A DNA stretch of 64,000 nt from Babesia bovis T2Bo (lineage: Eukaryota > Apicomplexa > Aconoidasida > Piroplasmida > Babesiidae), in the NCBI RefSeq assembly GCF_000165395.2, contig NC_010574.1:1178001-1242000 (forward strand). The letters run 5' to 3'. The translations under genes were made by a program, and so were the position numbers. The notes under the pieces are model-generated. The model was not told the DNA's origin and did not search any database. It saw nothing but the letters and a program-made list of their open reading frames with translations. Below, piece after piece: positions 24,079-35,385 of the stretch (the stretch's first letter is position 1; each line of letters opens with the position of its first letter).

Positions 24079-25705
24079 TCATGGCCACGCGTTTTGGAGT
24101 AAACGATACAGGCATTCAACGAACAAAGAATCGTCTACAGGACCAATGTCAAATATATCGCGAAACTCGCCGGCGTCATCCGCCTTAGATTTCTGAACTT
24201 TCTAAATTAATATATACAAACTAACCCGGAGTAAAGTGGGAAACGTGCTGTTTACGATTTTCGTGACCATAGTGGATGTATAACGCTTCAAGTACTCGGA
24301 AACCCTCAAAACATCTAAGCTGTTAAGGTCCTGACTGCGCACCAAGCTACAGTCACCAAATAAACGACCTATTCGAGTCGCAATAATATCGCTAGCATAG
24401 AAATCACAGAGTACATCCATAATGGCCTTGTTCTTGGTAATGTTCGCTATTTTCAGCAACTTCATGCCCAACCAGTCAACCTTGGACCACCAACGACGGA
24501 CGTTCACAGAAGCGTTCCTATTTGTAATCGTGTTCTTCAAATCCTTGTAATAAGTCAAATACTCACTTTGGTCAGGTATAGATATAGATGATAAATACTT
24601 ATTCCGACATTGATGAGGCTGCTTACCAGGAATCAACCTAGCTATCTTCTGCCAGTTGTCACCATAAGCACTGTATAACAGCTGCAAGGCGTATAACTCA
24701 GATAACGTAAAATTGTCACCAGATTGATGACCCTTGCAGATAAAACGCCAACGCAGTCGACATTGCTCATTCGTACGGTTACCCATAAAACGAGATACAT
24801 TACGCCAATTAATTGATTCAGAGCGCTTGGTACCAGTGACCCTGTAGTTAACCTCCTTGCGAACTGCACGACGGAGTTTTTCGTCGTCGCCAGAAGTCCA
24901 TCGTCGATTAACTGATCTGCTGTTCATAGAAGCAGCCTTGAGGTACTGGTATAATGTAATACCAAGTTCCTGAGCCTTTTCAGCACCACTATGACATAGT
25001 GTACACAACAACATAAACATACCTAACAAAGGAATCTGTGTCGGTAGGGTCACTATCGATGTACCGCTGAAGACGCTCAACATCTTTAGCGGTTACCGTG
25101 TCCAGTAGTTTGCCATCTTCCGTGGAATTCAAGAAAATGGAACAGCACTCAGTGGATAGCCTGGATCTGCTGCTGGTCTTACCAGCGTTAACCGCGTCAG
25201 CGACACGTGACCATAATGATGATATATCTGAGCATACAGGAGGTGGTGTACTGGACTCAGGTTCACTACAGGGTTCCACGGGATCTCCCATAACAAATTC
25301 ACGGAAACCTTCCGGGTTGTTCTTCAGTAGCTCAATAGTACCAGATAAGTCATCCTTGCATTTCAGAATGATCCCTGATATGTGCAAATTGCCGTATGTA
25401 ATATATAACTCGTATAGTAACCTAGAGGAAGGTAACTGCAATAACTCAACAGATTGACGTAGATCCTCTATACTCAAGTGCGCTTCAAGGCCATCGGGAC
25501 CACCGCAAATAGCTCGAATTATCTCATGGCGTACACTTTTATGCAACTCTCTTATCTGGTCTGGTTCCCACTTGGGAACCTTCCAGTCATACTTACGCCG
25601 ATATAAAGGTAAGGACGCAGAAAAGTTGTGGATAACAACTGCATCGTTGTTAGACGCAGGCTTACGACCACGATCATCCTCAAGCTGCGATATCGAATCC
25701 TTCAT
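24079..25705 (-). CDS. Myb/SANT-like DNA-binding protein
   Basis: Exons 25023..25705, 24226..24988 and 24079..24192 (introns 34 and 33 nt) give 519 residues. Two Myb-type repeats lie between about residues 260 and 370: RRWTSGDDEKLRRAV..., NWRNVSRFMGNRTNEQCRLRW, then FTLSELYALQLLYSAYGDNWQKIARLIPGKQPHQCRNKYL. Each has the spaced aromatic residues and helix pattern of SANT/Myb repeats. The N-terminal 220 residues are unassigned. Proteins of this sort include transcription factors, SNAPc4-like snRNA activators and Cdc5-like factors; the exact family was not decided. The last exon's stop is 22 nt from the TRM61 stop on the other strand. Confidence 0.8.
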
Positions 25706-25950
25706 GTTAAATACGGCCTCTACTGCCAGTTGAAAACTGTGAATCAGATATATACGGTTTGTGCGCTACTATCAGGCTAGGTAGTGCCACACACCGATGT
25801 GTGGCCGTGAATCTATGCCACTTTCCCATATAATAAGCGCCAGTGGGTTTTCATGATATCCAGAATATTACTTTACGTGATGTTGCACTGAACAGGGCTA
25901 ATATGCAGTGGAACTAGTCACACAATAGAACTAGTTATGTTCTATCCTAG

Positions 25951-27622
25951 TCATACACAACGCGTAAGACCCGCTGTAAGCATTTTATAAGCATCTTCCA
26001 TGGATATGCGGTCTTCCGGGCACCTGTGAAGCCGTTATAACGTGGATGTGTAGATAAAATAGCGATTTTTTGGCTCTACTTACCATCTCAGTAGGTTGTA
26101 AGCTACGTTAGCAATAGTCATCATGCTAGAGTTCCTGTGGAATGTTAGTATATCCCAGTAATGATACTGTAGTCCAACCAACCCTTTTGCTACATCGGTC
26201 AGAATTGTACGCAATGTCCCTTTGGAATAAATCGATTGGAACAGTATCTCCAGTTGACGTGCCTTGTATAATGTGAGTTTTGAACATTAAACTTACTATT
26301 GAACTACACGGAGCGTTTTCTAAGATCCGTCTTAACTCGGATCTGAAATGACGTTAAAAAACAGTCAGGGAATCTACCTTGATGGAGTACCTAATATCTC
26401 AATCATATGGAGTACCTGGTGGGCATCCGACCTGCAAATGATATATGCTCCCTAGAATAAAACCAACTGATCTGCAGAAGAAAAAAGTGGATTTAGTAGC
26501 AACATTTCTGCGCATATGCATCCAAATGCTGTGACCATGAGTTGATAATTATAGTTACCTACACCAATTGTCTACCGATGCCTACAATTAGATTAATATG
26601 TAACGCGTAACGTACACTATAATAAGTACGGCCGAATAGCAACTCCGGTGCCCTGTACCAACGAGAGCAAACATACGGAGTAGATGGTTCTACAGTCATG
26701 TCGGAATCCGATCTAGCGGTCATGGATAATCTTGTAATCCGCTTAGCGGAGCCTATATTGGATATATATCCTTCCAACACTACAAACCGAGATCACAAAT
26801 CTTGGCAATTGTCGGAGATTTATCGTCGTCTATCTGATAAGCAATGTGACAATCGATGCAACCACTGTTACGTAAATATCTAATGCCACTATATGGATAC
26901 AACAAATAGACAATCAACTGTCCAAACATACCAATATATTATCAGGTTTTAAATCACGATGGACTAGGTCCCTGCCGTGTAGCTCCAATATGCCATTCAC
27001 CACGTCACTGTATTTCTTTATGCATTACTGTGTAAATTACCATAATACACGTAATATCAAGTAATCCTTAGTACCGGTTACCTGAGCTGCCGCATGTGAT
27101 GGATTATCCGGTGTAATAGCATTAATCCTTTCACAATGGGACTCCATGTTGCCTCTCATGTGTCTTATAAATGAACGGAGGTTATATGGCACATGCTCAA
27201 AAAGTGAATTCTGCATAAGGATTCCATTGCGATTCCTGGTGTAAAATGTGCCCATATATTGCATTATATTCGCAGCATCTTTGCAAAGCCCTAGATTTAT
27301 TAGCTCCCTGGAACGTTTGGTGCCACTGGGAATTATTACAATAGATATAGCACCTACAATTTTCGACTACGTTTAACTGCATACTTGTAACCATTGGGAT
27401 CCGTAGCTAAGTACACTGAACCAAATGCTCCACGAGCAATTCTCTTATGGAATTTAAGCTCGCATGGGTCCAATGCTAGTCTGGTGGGAGAAGAGTATTT
27501 CTGCAGATTATAATCCAGTACATATTTTTGTTCAATAGTTATACAGATCAATTTCCAAAAACATTACATGATAGTACGACTCTAATAAGCAACAGAAACG
27601 AATTAGTAAGCTTTTTAGTCAT
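25951..27622 (-). CDS. GSK3-like (CMGC) protein kinase, 11 or 12 exons
   Basis: Exons 27358..27500, 27082..27325, 26932..27015, 26788..26833, 26616..26752, 26563..26581, 26464..26528, 26378..26415, 26297..26342, 26084..26262 and 25951..26023 join in phase to 357 residues. Kinase motifs are: glycine loop ARGAFGSVY; lysine in YAVKR; helix-C glutamate in SRELINL; catalytic loop HRDLKPDN; DLG in place of DFG; activation-loop PYVCSRWYRAPELLFG with the GSK3-type Tyr; DNWSFGCICAEM; DQL...GTP; and PEDRIS. An extra N-terminal exon 27563..27622 (ATG at 27622) would supply a start but uses a weak donor, so the 5' end is unresolved. One exon is only 19 nt. The order of motifs and the SAK after DLG favour GSK3 over CDK or MAPK. 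Confidence 0.82.
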
Positions 27623-27652
27623 GTAGACATAAAACAAACCATCTTTGTCCAG

Positions 27653-28109
27653 TGTTGTCCACCACACATTGAATTACATAGACCAACAAAAGGCTATTCA
27701 TCGCTTATTAGACTTTCTTATTCATAGCAATGGACTAGTTATAGACTCTTTTCCCAGGAATAGTATTGGCAATGAGGTTTCTACCTTACTGCAGAAGTAT
27801 TCTTTTGTGTCTTTACACCTGGCTCATTGGAGCGCATTTTCGCGCCTTCTCTTCTTCTATAGCAGACCTCAAGGTGTGTTACAATTATATTATAATACAC
27901 ATTGCAGATTGAAGAGCAAGGTTAAGTATTATATATATATGTATATAATGTGTAGATCAGGAACACGCGCCTATAGACTTTAGTGTAAAGGAATTTTGGG
28001 AGAAGGTATGTCAACAATTTGCTTGAGATCATATATACACTAGAACCAAGTTCTACTATCGGAAAATACACTAGTAATATCGTTTCTTACAGAAGAAGAA
28101 CATGAGTAA
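27653..28109 (+). CDS. Hypothetical protein, 5' end not found
   Basis: Exons 27653..27875 (starting in phase 2), 27908..27920, 27956..28005 and 28044..28109 join in frame to about 117 residues ending SFLTEEEHE. There is no in-frame ATG in the first block, so an upstream exon must lie in or before the 5' part of the kinase gene on the other strand. A simpler model reads through the first intron. No domain is recognised; the first block is helical and Leu-rich. Its stop is 11 nt from the stop of the Arf-like gene. Confidence 0.5.
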
Positions 28110-28120
28110 TTCAATATACA

Positions 28121-29046
28121 TTAATTAAGTTGTATCAAATCGTCGCGTTTGGTTTGAATGGGCTTATAACCCCAAACGTTATCTTCCTGTAGTAGGAATT
28201 TAAGTGATTCAACGACGCCTTGACCACCAAGAGCACTGCCGTTTACCCAAATGGCCCTGGATATATATAAACACAATATTATCCAACAAACCTTTCTTTA
28301 AGATTATCAGGTAAACCCACGTCTTCAATATTATACCCCCGATGCGTGTCTACAAGGTCCTGTGTACTATAAACACTGTTACATATAAGCTGTTATGACA
28401 TGAACACAAAATAACATACCGATTTGTTGTTGAAAATTACATACTTTGGCAATTGGTGAGAAAAGTTATGTTGAGCTACTATGCTTGCGATATCATTTAG
28501 AGCGGATACGCCCACAGCTAAGTCAGAACCGTCAATAACAAATATGACCTTCGAAGCGTGCTGTGTTACGTGACCCCGATGAGCAATGAACCTACCCTTA
28601 AATGCTTCTCAACTACATCATTGTCATCCTGGATACCAACCTCGCATAGGTGTAATTGGATAGTCTCCACCTGCTTCAAATCACGATGGATGCAAATGTC
28701 AGTAGGGATTAGACATTGACTACAAAGGGTACAATCCTCCTCAATAAAACTATTGGTTGTTACCTAGAGATTATATATAACAACTAAGAATACCAACTGT
28801 ATAAATGAACTCCCCAAGCTTTATACGGTATAATAGCGCAGTCTTTCCAGAGTTCCTCGTACCTAAAATCAGGACGCGGTGCACATCACTGCCTACACCA
28901 AGAATCAAACCTCCAAGCAAACGCTGCGTATTCCTAGTTATAACGCAAAACCCCGAAGTAGTTAGCCTAAATGTAAGACACACTAAACTGAATGCCAGTT
29001 GAAGGCAATTCAAAGGTAGGCGTTTCACAAAGTTAAAAAATCCCAT
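28121..29046 (-). CDS. Divergent Arf-like small GTPase
   Basis: Exons 28798..29046, 28596..28763, 28420..28560, 28292..28359 and 28121..28256 give 253 residues. A hydrophobic N-terminal stretch (about residues 10-35) precedes the P-loop GTRNSGKTA at about 62. VETIQL and VIFVIDGSD correspond to Arf strands. NKSD (G4) is formed across a splice, and NGSALGG takes the place of the G5 SA loop. The G3 box (WDxGGQ in Arf proteins) is not present; the aligned spot reads EVGIQD. Arf-family proteins regulate vesicle budding or organelle dynamics. The missing G3 Gln and the hydrophobic N-terminus set this one apart. An SRP-receptor beta subunit was considered but the length and C-terminus do not fit. 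Confidence 0.75.
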
Positions 29047-29250
29047 TCATCTTACAATTTGGACTGTACCAGAAGGTGATCGACAATCGCAAATACATAG
29101 TCACATTGGGCATTACAGATACTCTACACAGGGAATATAGTATATTTAGCCCTGAAAAACAGTGTTATTTCCATTTTCGATAGGGTGTGCATTATATGAA
29201 ATGATCTTTTGTGCGTTTATACCCTTTATTCAAGATGACGCAAAGAGGTC

Positions 29251-30108
29251 ATGTGTGTGACACACCCATTATCCAACCTACACTTTCAGACCCTGCCGTT
29301 GGTAAGAAGACATATAGATCTCAACGAAACTCTTTGCATAGGCAACGGGATGGCTGTCTATTTCTTCCGTGAATGCGATGCCGAGATTCGAGGTACGGCC
29401 TCCGATGTATCTGGAATTAAGGCACTACTCAACTTTAAAGTTATTCAAGGGGTATGGCTATGCTATTGAATCTAATCAGTAAACAGCCGGGAGCCGTGGA
29501 ATTGGAGATAACCTCCGAATCTGATTTATTCTTTAACTACTTCCATAGGTACGTCTAGAGTGGTAACTGTATCTCTGGATCCTATACGTCGTCGTTACGT
29601 AGATCACAGTGTCTATACTTCATCATGTTAACAGAGTTACGCCGGAATCCTACAATGATATATATGAAAGTCAACGTCTTCATGTCGGATTCGAGCTATA
29701 TCACGTCACGCTGAGCAAGATGATTGCGTCATGCATCGAAAGCGAGTGAGTATTTGTTGTATCATAGAGAGGAGCCACAGATCGTTCTCAGTAATATTAT
29801 TCCTTAACGCCGGAGAAGGGGTACTAAGATTTGTTCAGGTAGGGAACTTACACATCTAGTATACAAGCACACAGAACGCCGAATATAAATTCATCGAACT
29901 CCTGGAATGCTCATTACAGCGTGCGAACGAATTCCGTATTGTACGAAATATCACATACCGTTACAATATGCTCAAGGATAGGCTGAACCATTTTGGACAC
30001 CATCTAGAGGTAAGAAGACTTCTAAAATCTATATTCTTGCAAAAGGAAATTCGCTCTGTCTTAAAATCTAGGAATCCCGATAACGTACGTCAACGTATGT
30101 TTGACTGA
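29251..30108 (+). CDS. SAS6: SAS-6-like centriole/basal-body assembly protein (head domain)
   Basis: Exons 29251..29451, 29487..29548, 29635..29745, 29781..29838, 29875..30009 and 30046..30108 give 209 residues. The order of elements fits the SAS-6 N-terminal head: AVELEITSESDLFFNYFH (matching LVVRLTDDSDPFFLYNL), then SQRLHVGFELYHVTLSKMIASCI (matching [21 protein letters not shown]), then VILFLNAGEGVLRFVQNAEYKFIELLEC. A short basic helix follows, but the long coiled coil of SAS-6 is absent. SAS-6 heads oligomerise into the cartwheel. The start at 29251 needs no extra intron; an alternative start at 29235 would need an implausible 16-nt intron. The family assignment is from motif order only. 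Confidence 0.6.
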
Positions 30109-30178
30109 TCTTATAGTGCCTTAAACGCGTCATTTCCCATATTGATTCACATAGACATCGCATTGAACATCGCATAAA

Positions 30179-30992
30179 ATGAATTATAAATATAGAAACG
30201 TAGCTTATGTGTTTTTGTTGATCTGTGTAGGCATTTTGCCATCCTACTGTCTACGTTCACAGATACACCTCCAGAATGTTGGATTTGTGTCTACTCCTTG
30301 TATTAACACTGGGCAAGAACGTCAATTCATAGTTAACAATGACCCATATGGAGATATGGTAATGGACGATGCAAATAATGGCATGGATGAAATGCCAAGT
30401 TACATGAATGACGATGTACCGAGAAACTCAGAGCAGGTAATGTTGCATATTGATTCAGTAAAATCTACAGACAAGCCCATCGGTGAATACAGTCACAATA
30501 TGCGGTCATATAGGATTCATTGATCAACCTGTGACCATCGCGGAAGGATACAAGGCTCTAAGGCTCGCAGTTGCGACGAATGAGGTACACTGATTCTAAT
30601 TGAGTCACGCATGCTGCAGCGTGGACGCATGGGTACCACCAAAACCCAATGGCACAAAGTAGTTGTGTACGGTCAAGGAAATGTTGACTACATACACAAT
30701 AAAGCCCGGTTAGTGGAGTGATATTGTGTCTAACTTATGCAGTGTCGGCGATAGAGCACTGGTTATAGGGAGCTTATCGTACTATACGCCTCAATCTACC
30801 GGTAAACATCAATACTAGCTATATACATCTATCACAGACGGTTCAACATACAAAGCAAAGATAGCAGAAGTATCTGTCAAACTCAGAGGAGCGGGACACA
30901 GTATCATCCTTATGCCGCGAGCCAAATATCAAGATGAAGATTACCCATTAACAGGCATAGGAGATGAGTCATATAGTTACGGTCAAACATAA
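30179..30992 (+). CDS. SSB: Single-strand DNA-binding protein, probably apicoplast-targeted
   Basis: Exons 30179..30482, 30514..30584, 30620..30708, 30743..30801 and 30838..30992 give 225 residues. The N-terminus has a signal peptide (MNYKYRNVAYVFLLICVGILPSYC, residues 1-24), then a 65-residue spacer able to act as transit peptide, and a bacterial-type SSB OB fold: QVMLHI, ALRLAVATNE, WHKVVVYG, RALVIGSL. A leader of this type on an SSB is the expected arrangement for import into the apicoplast, where it would coat single-stranded plastid DNA. The acidic tip of bacterial SSBs (DDDIPF) is not seen; the protein ends SYGQT. The splices after residues 101 and 125 rebuild the OB fold. Confidence 0.88.
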
Positions 30993-31085
30993 GAAACATT
31001 GAACACAAGTGCATTAATTCGTATATTGTATGAGTTAGATATAGATTCAGTGATGTATGGACTGTAAATGGAGCACCGTCGTGTG

Positions 31086-31157
31086 CGCAGCGTAGCTCAG
31101 TGGAAGAGTGGGGGGCTCATAACCCCCAGGCCCGTGGATCGAAACCACGCGCTGCGA
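31086..31157 (+). tRNA. tRNA-iMet: Initiator tRNA-Met (CAU)
   Basis: A 72-nt cloverleaf. Acceptor stem CGCAGCG/CGCTGCG (7 bp), D arm GCTC/GAGT, anticodon stem GGGGG/CCCCC with loop CTCATAA (anticodon CAU at the centre), and T arm CGTGG/CCACG with loop ATCGAAA. The T loop beginning with A and ending AAA, and the consecutive G:C pairs at the base of the anticodon stem, are hallmarks of eukaryotic initiator tRNA. No CCA is encoded and there is no intron. The first pair is C1:G72, not the A1:U72 usual in eukaryotic initiators. Confidence 0.93.
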
Positions 31158-31190
31158 GTTATTGTCCTAACTAAATATCGTACACATTGG

Positions 31191-31196
31191 TTTTTT
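31191..31196 (+). terminator. Pol III T-run after tRNA-iMet
   Basis: Six T residues lie 33 nt after the tRNA 3' end, the usual RNA polymerase III stop signal. No shorter T4 run occurs between the tRNA and this point. Confidence 0.6.
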
Positions 31197-31234
31197 ACAC
31201 ACTAAAATAACATCTGTGATATAATGCACACAGG

Positions 31235-33054
31235 ATGGGTTACTCTGATGATGCTCTGGTGACGGAATCTAATCTGAGATTCTACTACGGTTGGTGTCTA
31301 GTTTCCTTGTAATATGCTACACAGAGAAACTCTGTCCAGTAAAAGATCTTGTAAGATGGTTATCATACGAAGGTGTGTGTAATCAACTATTTCTTCTGTC
31401 ATTCTTTCGTTAGGTGAAAAGCCAACTGGCAGCCTACAGCGTCGTGAAATATCATTTACCTTCCAGAGAGATACTGGAGGAGATGTATCCGAATTCTATA
31501 TGCGTTGGCAGTCATTTGAAGGTCACCAGCAACTGCAGCATATGTTGAGTGAACGTAACAACGTGCCATTCAAAATAGACATCGGTATGTTCACCGCTAT
31601 TCTTATACTCGTTGTATGCATGGTATATGTATTTGTGGGCTATCGTTGTTCAATAGTGTATCTATGATATGTAATGATGACTTGTATACTTTGCATTCGG
31701 ATGTAGCTGCGTTTATCCACCAGTTGATTCTATATGTATTCCTTGAGTGTCTATGAGTAAAAGACGGAGTCACTTTGTGCATTAGTCTTTACATATATAG
31801 CATGGATATTAAATTTGCTGCCCGGATTGTTTATTCACAGCGTGAACATGTTACTGTTCTGAATTGATGTAATCTAGTTTGTAGTATATTGCTCAATTAT
31901 GCATCCGATACACATTTGCAGGTGCCATTTACAACAAGCCAGTCACGTTAATGCAGTTAAGCGGCGCGGATTTCCACGCAGTAGAACGTGAACTTGTATT
32001 CGATATTGATATGAACGATTACGATGATCTACGTACATGCTGTACTGACAAACGAATATGCCACAAATGCTGGAAATTCATTAGCATAGCAGCAGAAATT
32101 CTAACACGCAGCCTTAAAGAGGATTTCGGATTTAATGAAATTATGTGGGTTTATTCAGGAAGACGTGGTATACACGGATGGATATGCGATGCAAAAGCAC
32201 GAAGTTTACCAAATGAAGCTAGAAGTGCCATCGTCGACTACCTCATGCTACTATCCGCAGATAGTCATAAAAAACGTGTCAATATATTCGGTGTAGAAGA
32301 TCACCCAGCAGTTAATCGAGCTTTTGACATTTGTTATCGCAATTTTTATGATTTACTACAAGAGCAAAACTTTTTAGTAACCGAAGCACACATCCAGTCA
32401 TCATTGGAATACATAACCGATCGCTTCCCTAAAGCCCGGCAATTACTCCAAAGAGCCCTAAAAACCAAAGTCAAGAACTCCGTAGAACTGTTCAATGAGA
32501 TATGTGAAGAATTGGAAGTTGAGACACCGGAAGAATATCGCCGGAAAAACACAGGAGTGAATATTAATCGTGATGCATTCCCCGTTGCCTTCAAGGAACT
32601 TGTGCTCGCATTTTCATATCCAAGACTAGATGCGGCTGTTACAAAGGATGTTGGACATTTATTGAAAGCGCCTTTCTGTATTCATGCCAAAACTGGTTAG
32701 TGCCAACTTTTAGGGGAAACACATTGATATAGGCAGAGTATGTGTACCCTTAGAGCCAGAAAGCATAGCTAATTTTAGGCCGGAAGATGTGCCAACATTA
32801 GGTAAGGACGCCTAGACACTTTGAAATAAGTATGTAGCCGTACTCCGCCAACATTACGACAATAATAATGGTAGGAATCATTTATATATAGCACATTGCG
32901 TGCAGGTGATGTACAGAGCTCGCCACTAGCACCGTATACACTTTTCTTCCGTGAACGATTTTTACAGCAATGCTTAGTAAACGGAGCTAAAGGTAGATTT
33001 CCAGTATCCATCACAACAACGTGTACAGCTAATCGAAGTGTGTCGGGACTATAA
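31235..33054 (+). CDS. PRI1: DNA primase small (catalytic) subunit
   Basis: Exons 31235..31289, 31325..31372, 31414..31584, 31922..32695, 32733..32801, 32906..32992 and 33029..33054 give 409 residues, close to the eukaryotic norm. Motifs are: LRFYYEKLCPV near the N-terminus; RREISFTF; the catalytic acidic triplet in ELVFDIDMNDYDD; CC-TDKRICHKCW (zinc-binding Cys set); EDFGFNEIMWVYSGRRGIHGW; and HLLKAPFCIHAKTGRVCVPL. It makes the RNA primers for DNA polymerase alpha. The fourth intron is 337 nt, unusually long for this window. The last intron (36 nt) is in frame and open, so a longer C-terminus with the intron retained is possible. The tRNA-iMet gene lies 77 nt upstream of the start. Confidence 0.94.
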
Positions 33055-33159
33055 TGTGTGCCCTATATGTTTTACTGTTGCCGGCCTACTTATCGCATAT
33101 ACAAACTGATAATCTTAGATATTAATATACTATACAGGAATAATCGTATTTTGTAGAAA

Positions 33160-34961
33160 ATGAAATATTTGATAGTAATTGGGGGCACCATGAGCGGTGT
33201 CGGCAAAGGCACCGTCATGAGCAGCCTTGGCGTTCTCCTCCGCTCGTATAACATTTCATGCACCGCCATCAAAGTTGATCCTTATTTAAATTTGGATGCC
33301 GGTACCATGTCTCCCCATGAACATGGAGAGGTAGGTATCTGCGCCAATCTGTCTAACATGATCTAGGTGTACGTGCTGGAAGATGGAGGTGAAGGGGACC
33401 TCGATCTTGGAAATTACGAAAGATTCCTTAACCTGCGTATGACAAGTGACCACTCCATTACCACAGGGAAGATATTTACACGCGTCTTTGAAAAGGAACG
33501 CCGTGGATGCTATCTAGGTAGAACGGTACAGGTATGTTATACCGACTTATACATCAACCATAACAGATGGTACCGCACGTAGTAGACGAGATAATCAGTT
33601 GGATAAATACTGTCAGCGGACACCAAGTGGATAGATTAGGATGGAGGAATCCAGAACTTTGCCTGTTGGAAATTGGTGGAACCGTTGGTGATATCGAGTC
33701 TGAAATATTCATGGAATCTGTACGCCAGATGAAATTAAGATACGGCAGTGGAAATGTTTGCATAGCGCACCTATCGTATATACCAGTGCTTGGTGCAAGT
33801 AATGAACAAAAGTCAAAACCAACACAACATTCCGTTAAGGTACGTCAATATATGACCTTTGTACATTCTTCCCAGAATTTGCAAGCACGTGGAATACAAC
33901 CCGATATGATACTTGGAAGATGTATTTCTGAGTTGCTCCCAAGTGTTAGAGAGAAAATTGCATTTTTCACGCAAGTCAAGGAAGAAAATGTTATCAGTGT
34001 TCACAACACATCAGATGTCTACAGCGTACCCTTAATGCTAGATGAACAAGGAGTGGCACAGAAGATACTGAAGTTACTTAACCTAACACCACACCCGGAA
34101 CCTGCATTGCCCAAACTATACACACTTGCCAGCTGGGCAAGACTAGTACAGAAGCATGAAAAGACTGTCACCGTAGCAATAGTAGGCAAGTACAACGGAG
34201 CTAATGATGCCTACGTGTCAGTCATGAACGCACTTAAACACTCAGCAATGGATGCAGGGCATGAGCTAGATCTACGATTTATTGAATCTGAGAAACTAGA
34301 AGAACCCGAAGCAAAGGCATCAGAAATATTAAGGGGGATATCCGCCGTAGTAGTACCGGGAGGGTTCGGTGAGCGTGGTGTACGGGGTAAAATGATAGCA
34401 ATAAGATACTGTAGAGAAAACAATATACCATTCCTAGGTATATGTCTAGGACTACAACTGGCTGTACTGGATGCAGTACATGAGTTCAAACCAGATGCTG
34501 TTCACGGAGAAATGAATGAAGCACCTGAAGAAAACCAGGCTATTATTGCTATGCCAGAATTCATTGGAGACGATAACAAGGGAGGAACTATGAGATTGGG
34601 CGTACGTGAAGCCCTGATTGAACCGGGTTCATTAGCTCATAAGATATACGACCAACAAAAAAGTATTCATGAACGATACCGACACAGATATGAAGTCAAT
34701 CCAACATATGTGCCACGGCTTAGAGAATGGGGACTAAAATTCTCAGGACAAGATCCTAGCGGGAAACGTATGGTCATGCTCGAGCTTCCTAGGCATCCAT
34801 TCTTCTTTGCTACACAATTCCATCCTGAATTCCAATCAACTCCATTCAAGCCTAGTCCGCCATTCTTAGCATTGATTCTAGCTGCTGTAGGACAGCTGAA
34901 CGAACGTCTCACAGCCAATGGTGACAAGCTTTTACCAGGGGCCAAATATCAAACAGTTTGA
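33160..34961 (+). CDS. CTPS: CTP synthase
   Basis: Exons 33160..33330, 33367..33531, 33567..33839 and 33876..34961 give 564 residues. The synthetase domain starts [17 protein letters not shown], with DPYLN-D and GTMSP-EHGEV. The glutamine amidotransferase half has PGGFGERG, the nucleophile Cys in GICLGLQ, and the His/Glu pair in QFHPEFQS. The enzyme aminates UTP to CTP and supplies the CTP used by the CCT in this window. Intron 33840..33875 is 36 nt with no stop in frame; removing it restores the family run HSVK-NLQARGI. An uninterrupted reading would insert 12 foreign residues. Confidence 0.95.
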
Positions 34962-35385
34962 AATATCAACAAGGAAATTACGTGGAAAAAGCAGATGTAA
35001 CTTCAATGTTGGCACAAGGTACAACCGCGATAAATCGTGTCCTAGTGAACGCAAACTAAGCAGGAATTTAATCAATGGCAATGAAAACAATGTAGCCATA
35101 CTACTACAAACCAGTTTTGTATTTGGGATTCTTTTGTTGAAAAAACAAATCGCAAAAAGTAGATTCGCTTTGCTAAAACAAGGTCATGACCACAACATAT
35201 ATGCCTACACGTAAGCATACATAACGTTTATCGTTTTAATGTTGTTAACCCTTAACATATATCGCTTGTTTAACGTCTAGTGAGTGTAGGTGTACACTGG
35301 TGGTTTTACGAATGTGTAACCCACTAGAACGTCCCGACACATGTAAGTCAACGTTGAACCAGTTCTAATGCACATATACGCCAAC
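34962..35385. other. Intergenic region after CTP synthase
   Basis: 424 nt between two genes on the plus strand. Open frames here are short and lack protein-like character. An in-frame ATG at 35368 upstream of the PA28 start is in a poorer context than the chosen one. Confidence 0.4.

Noticed and set aside
26416..26463. A shorter 32-nt intron plus a 25-nt intron in the kinase
   Set aside because: The 48-nt intron keeps DQLVLHMIEILGTPS, which matches GSK3 length; the alternative replaces that helix with an unlikely sequence.
29235..29312. Alternative start of the SAS-6-like gene with a 16-nt intron
   Set aside because: A frame from ATG 29235 joins in phase if 16 nt are removed, but that is too short for any known spliceosomal intron; the ATG at 29251 needs none.
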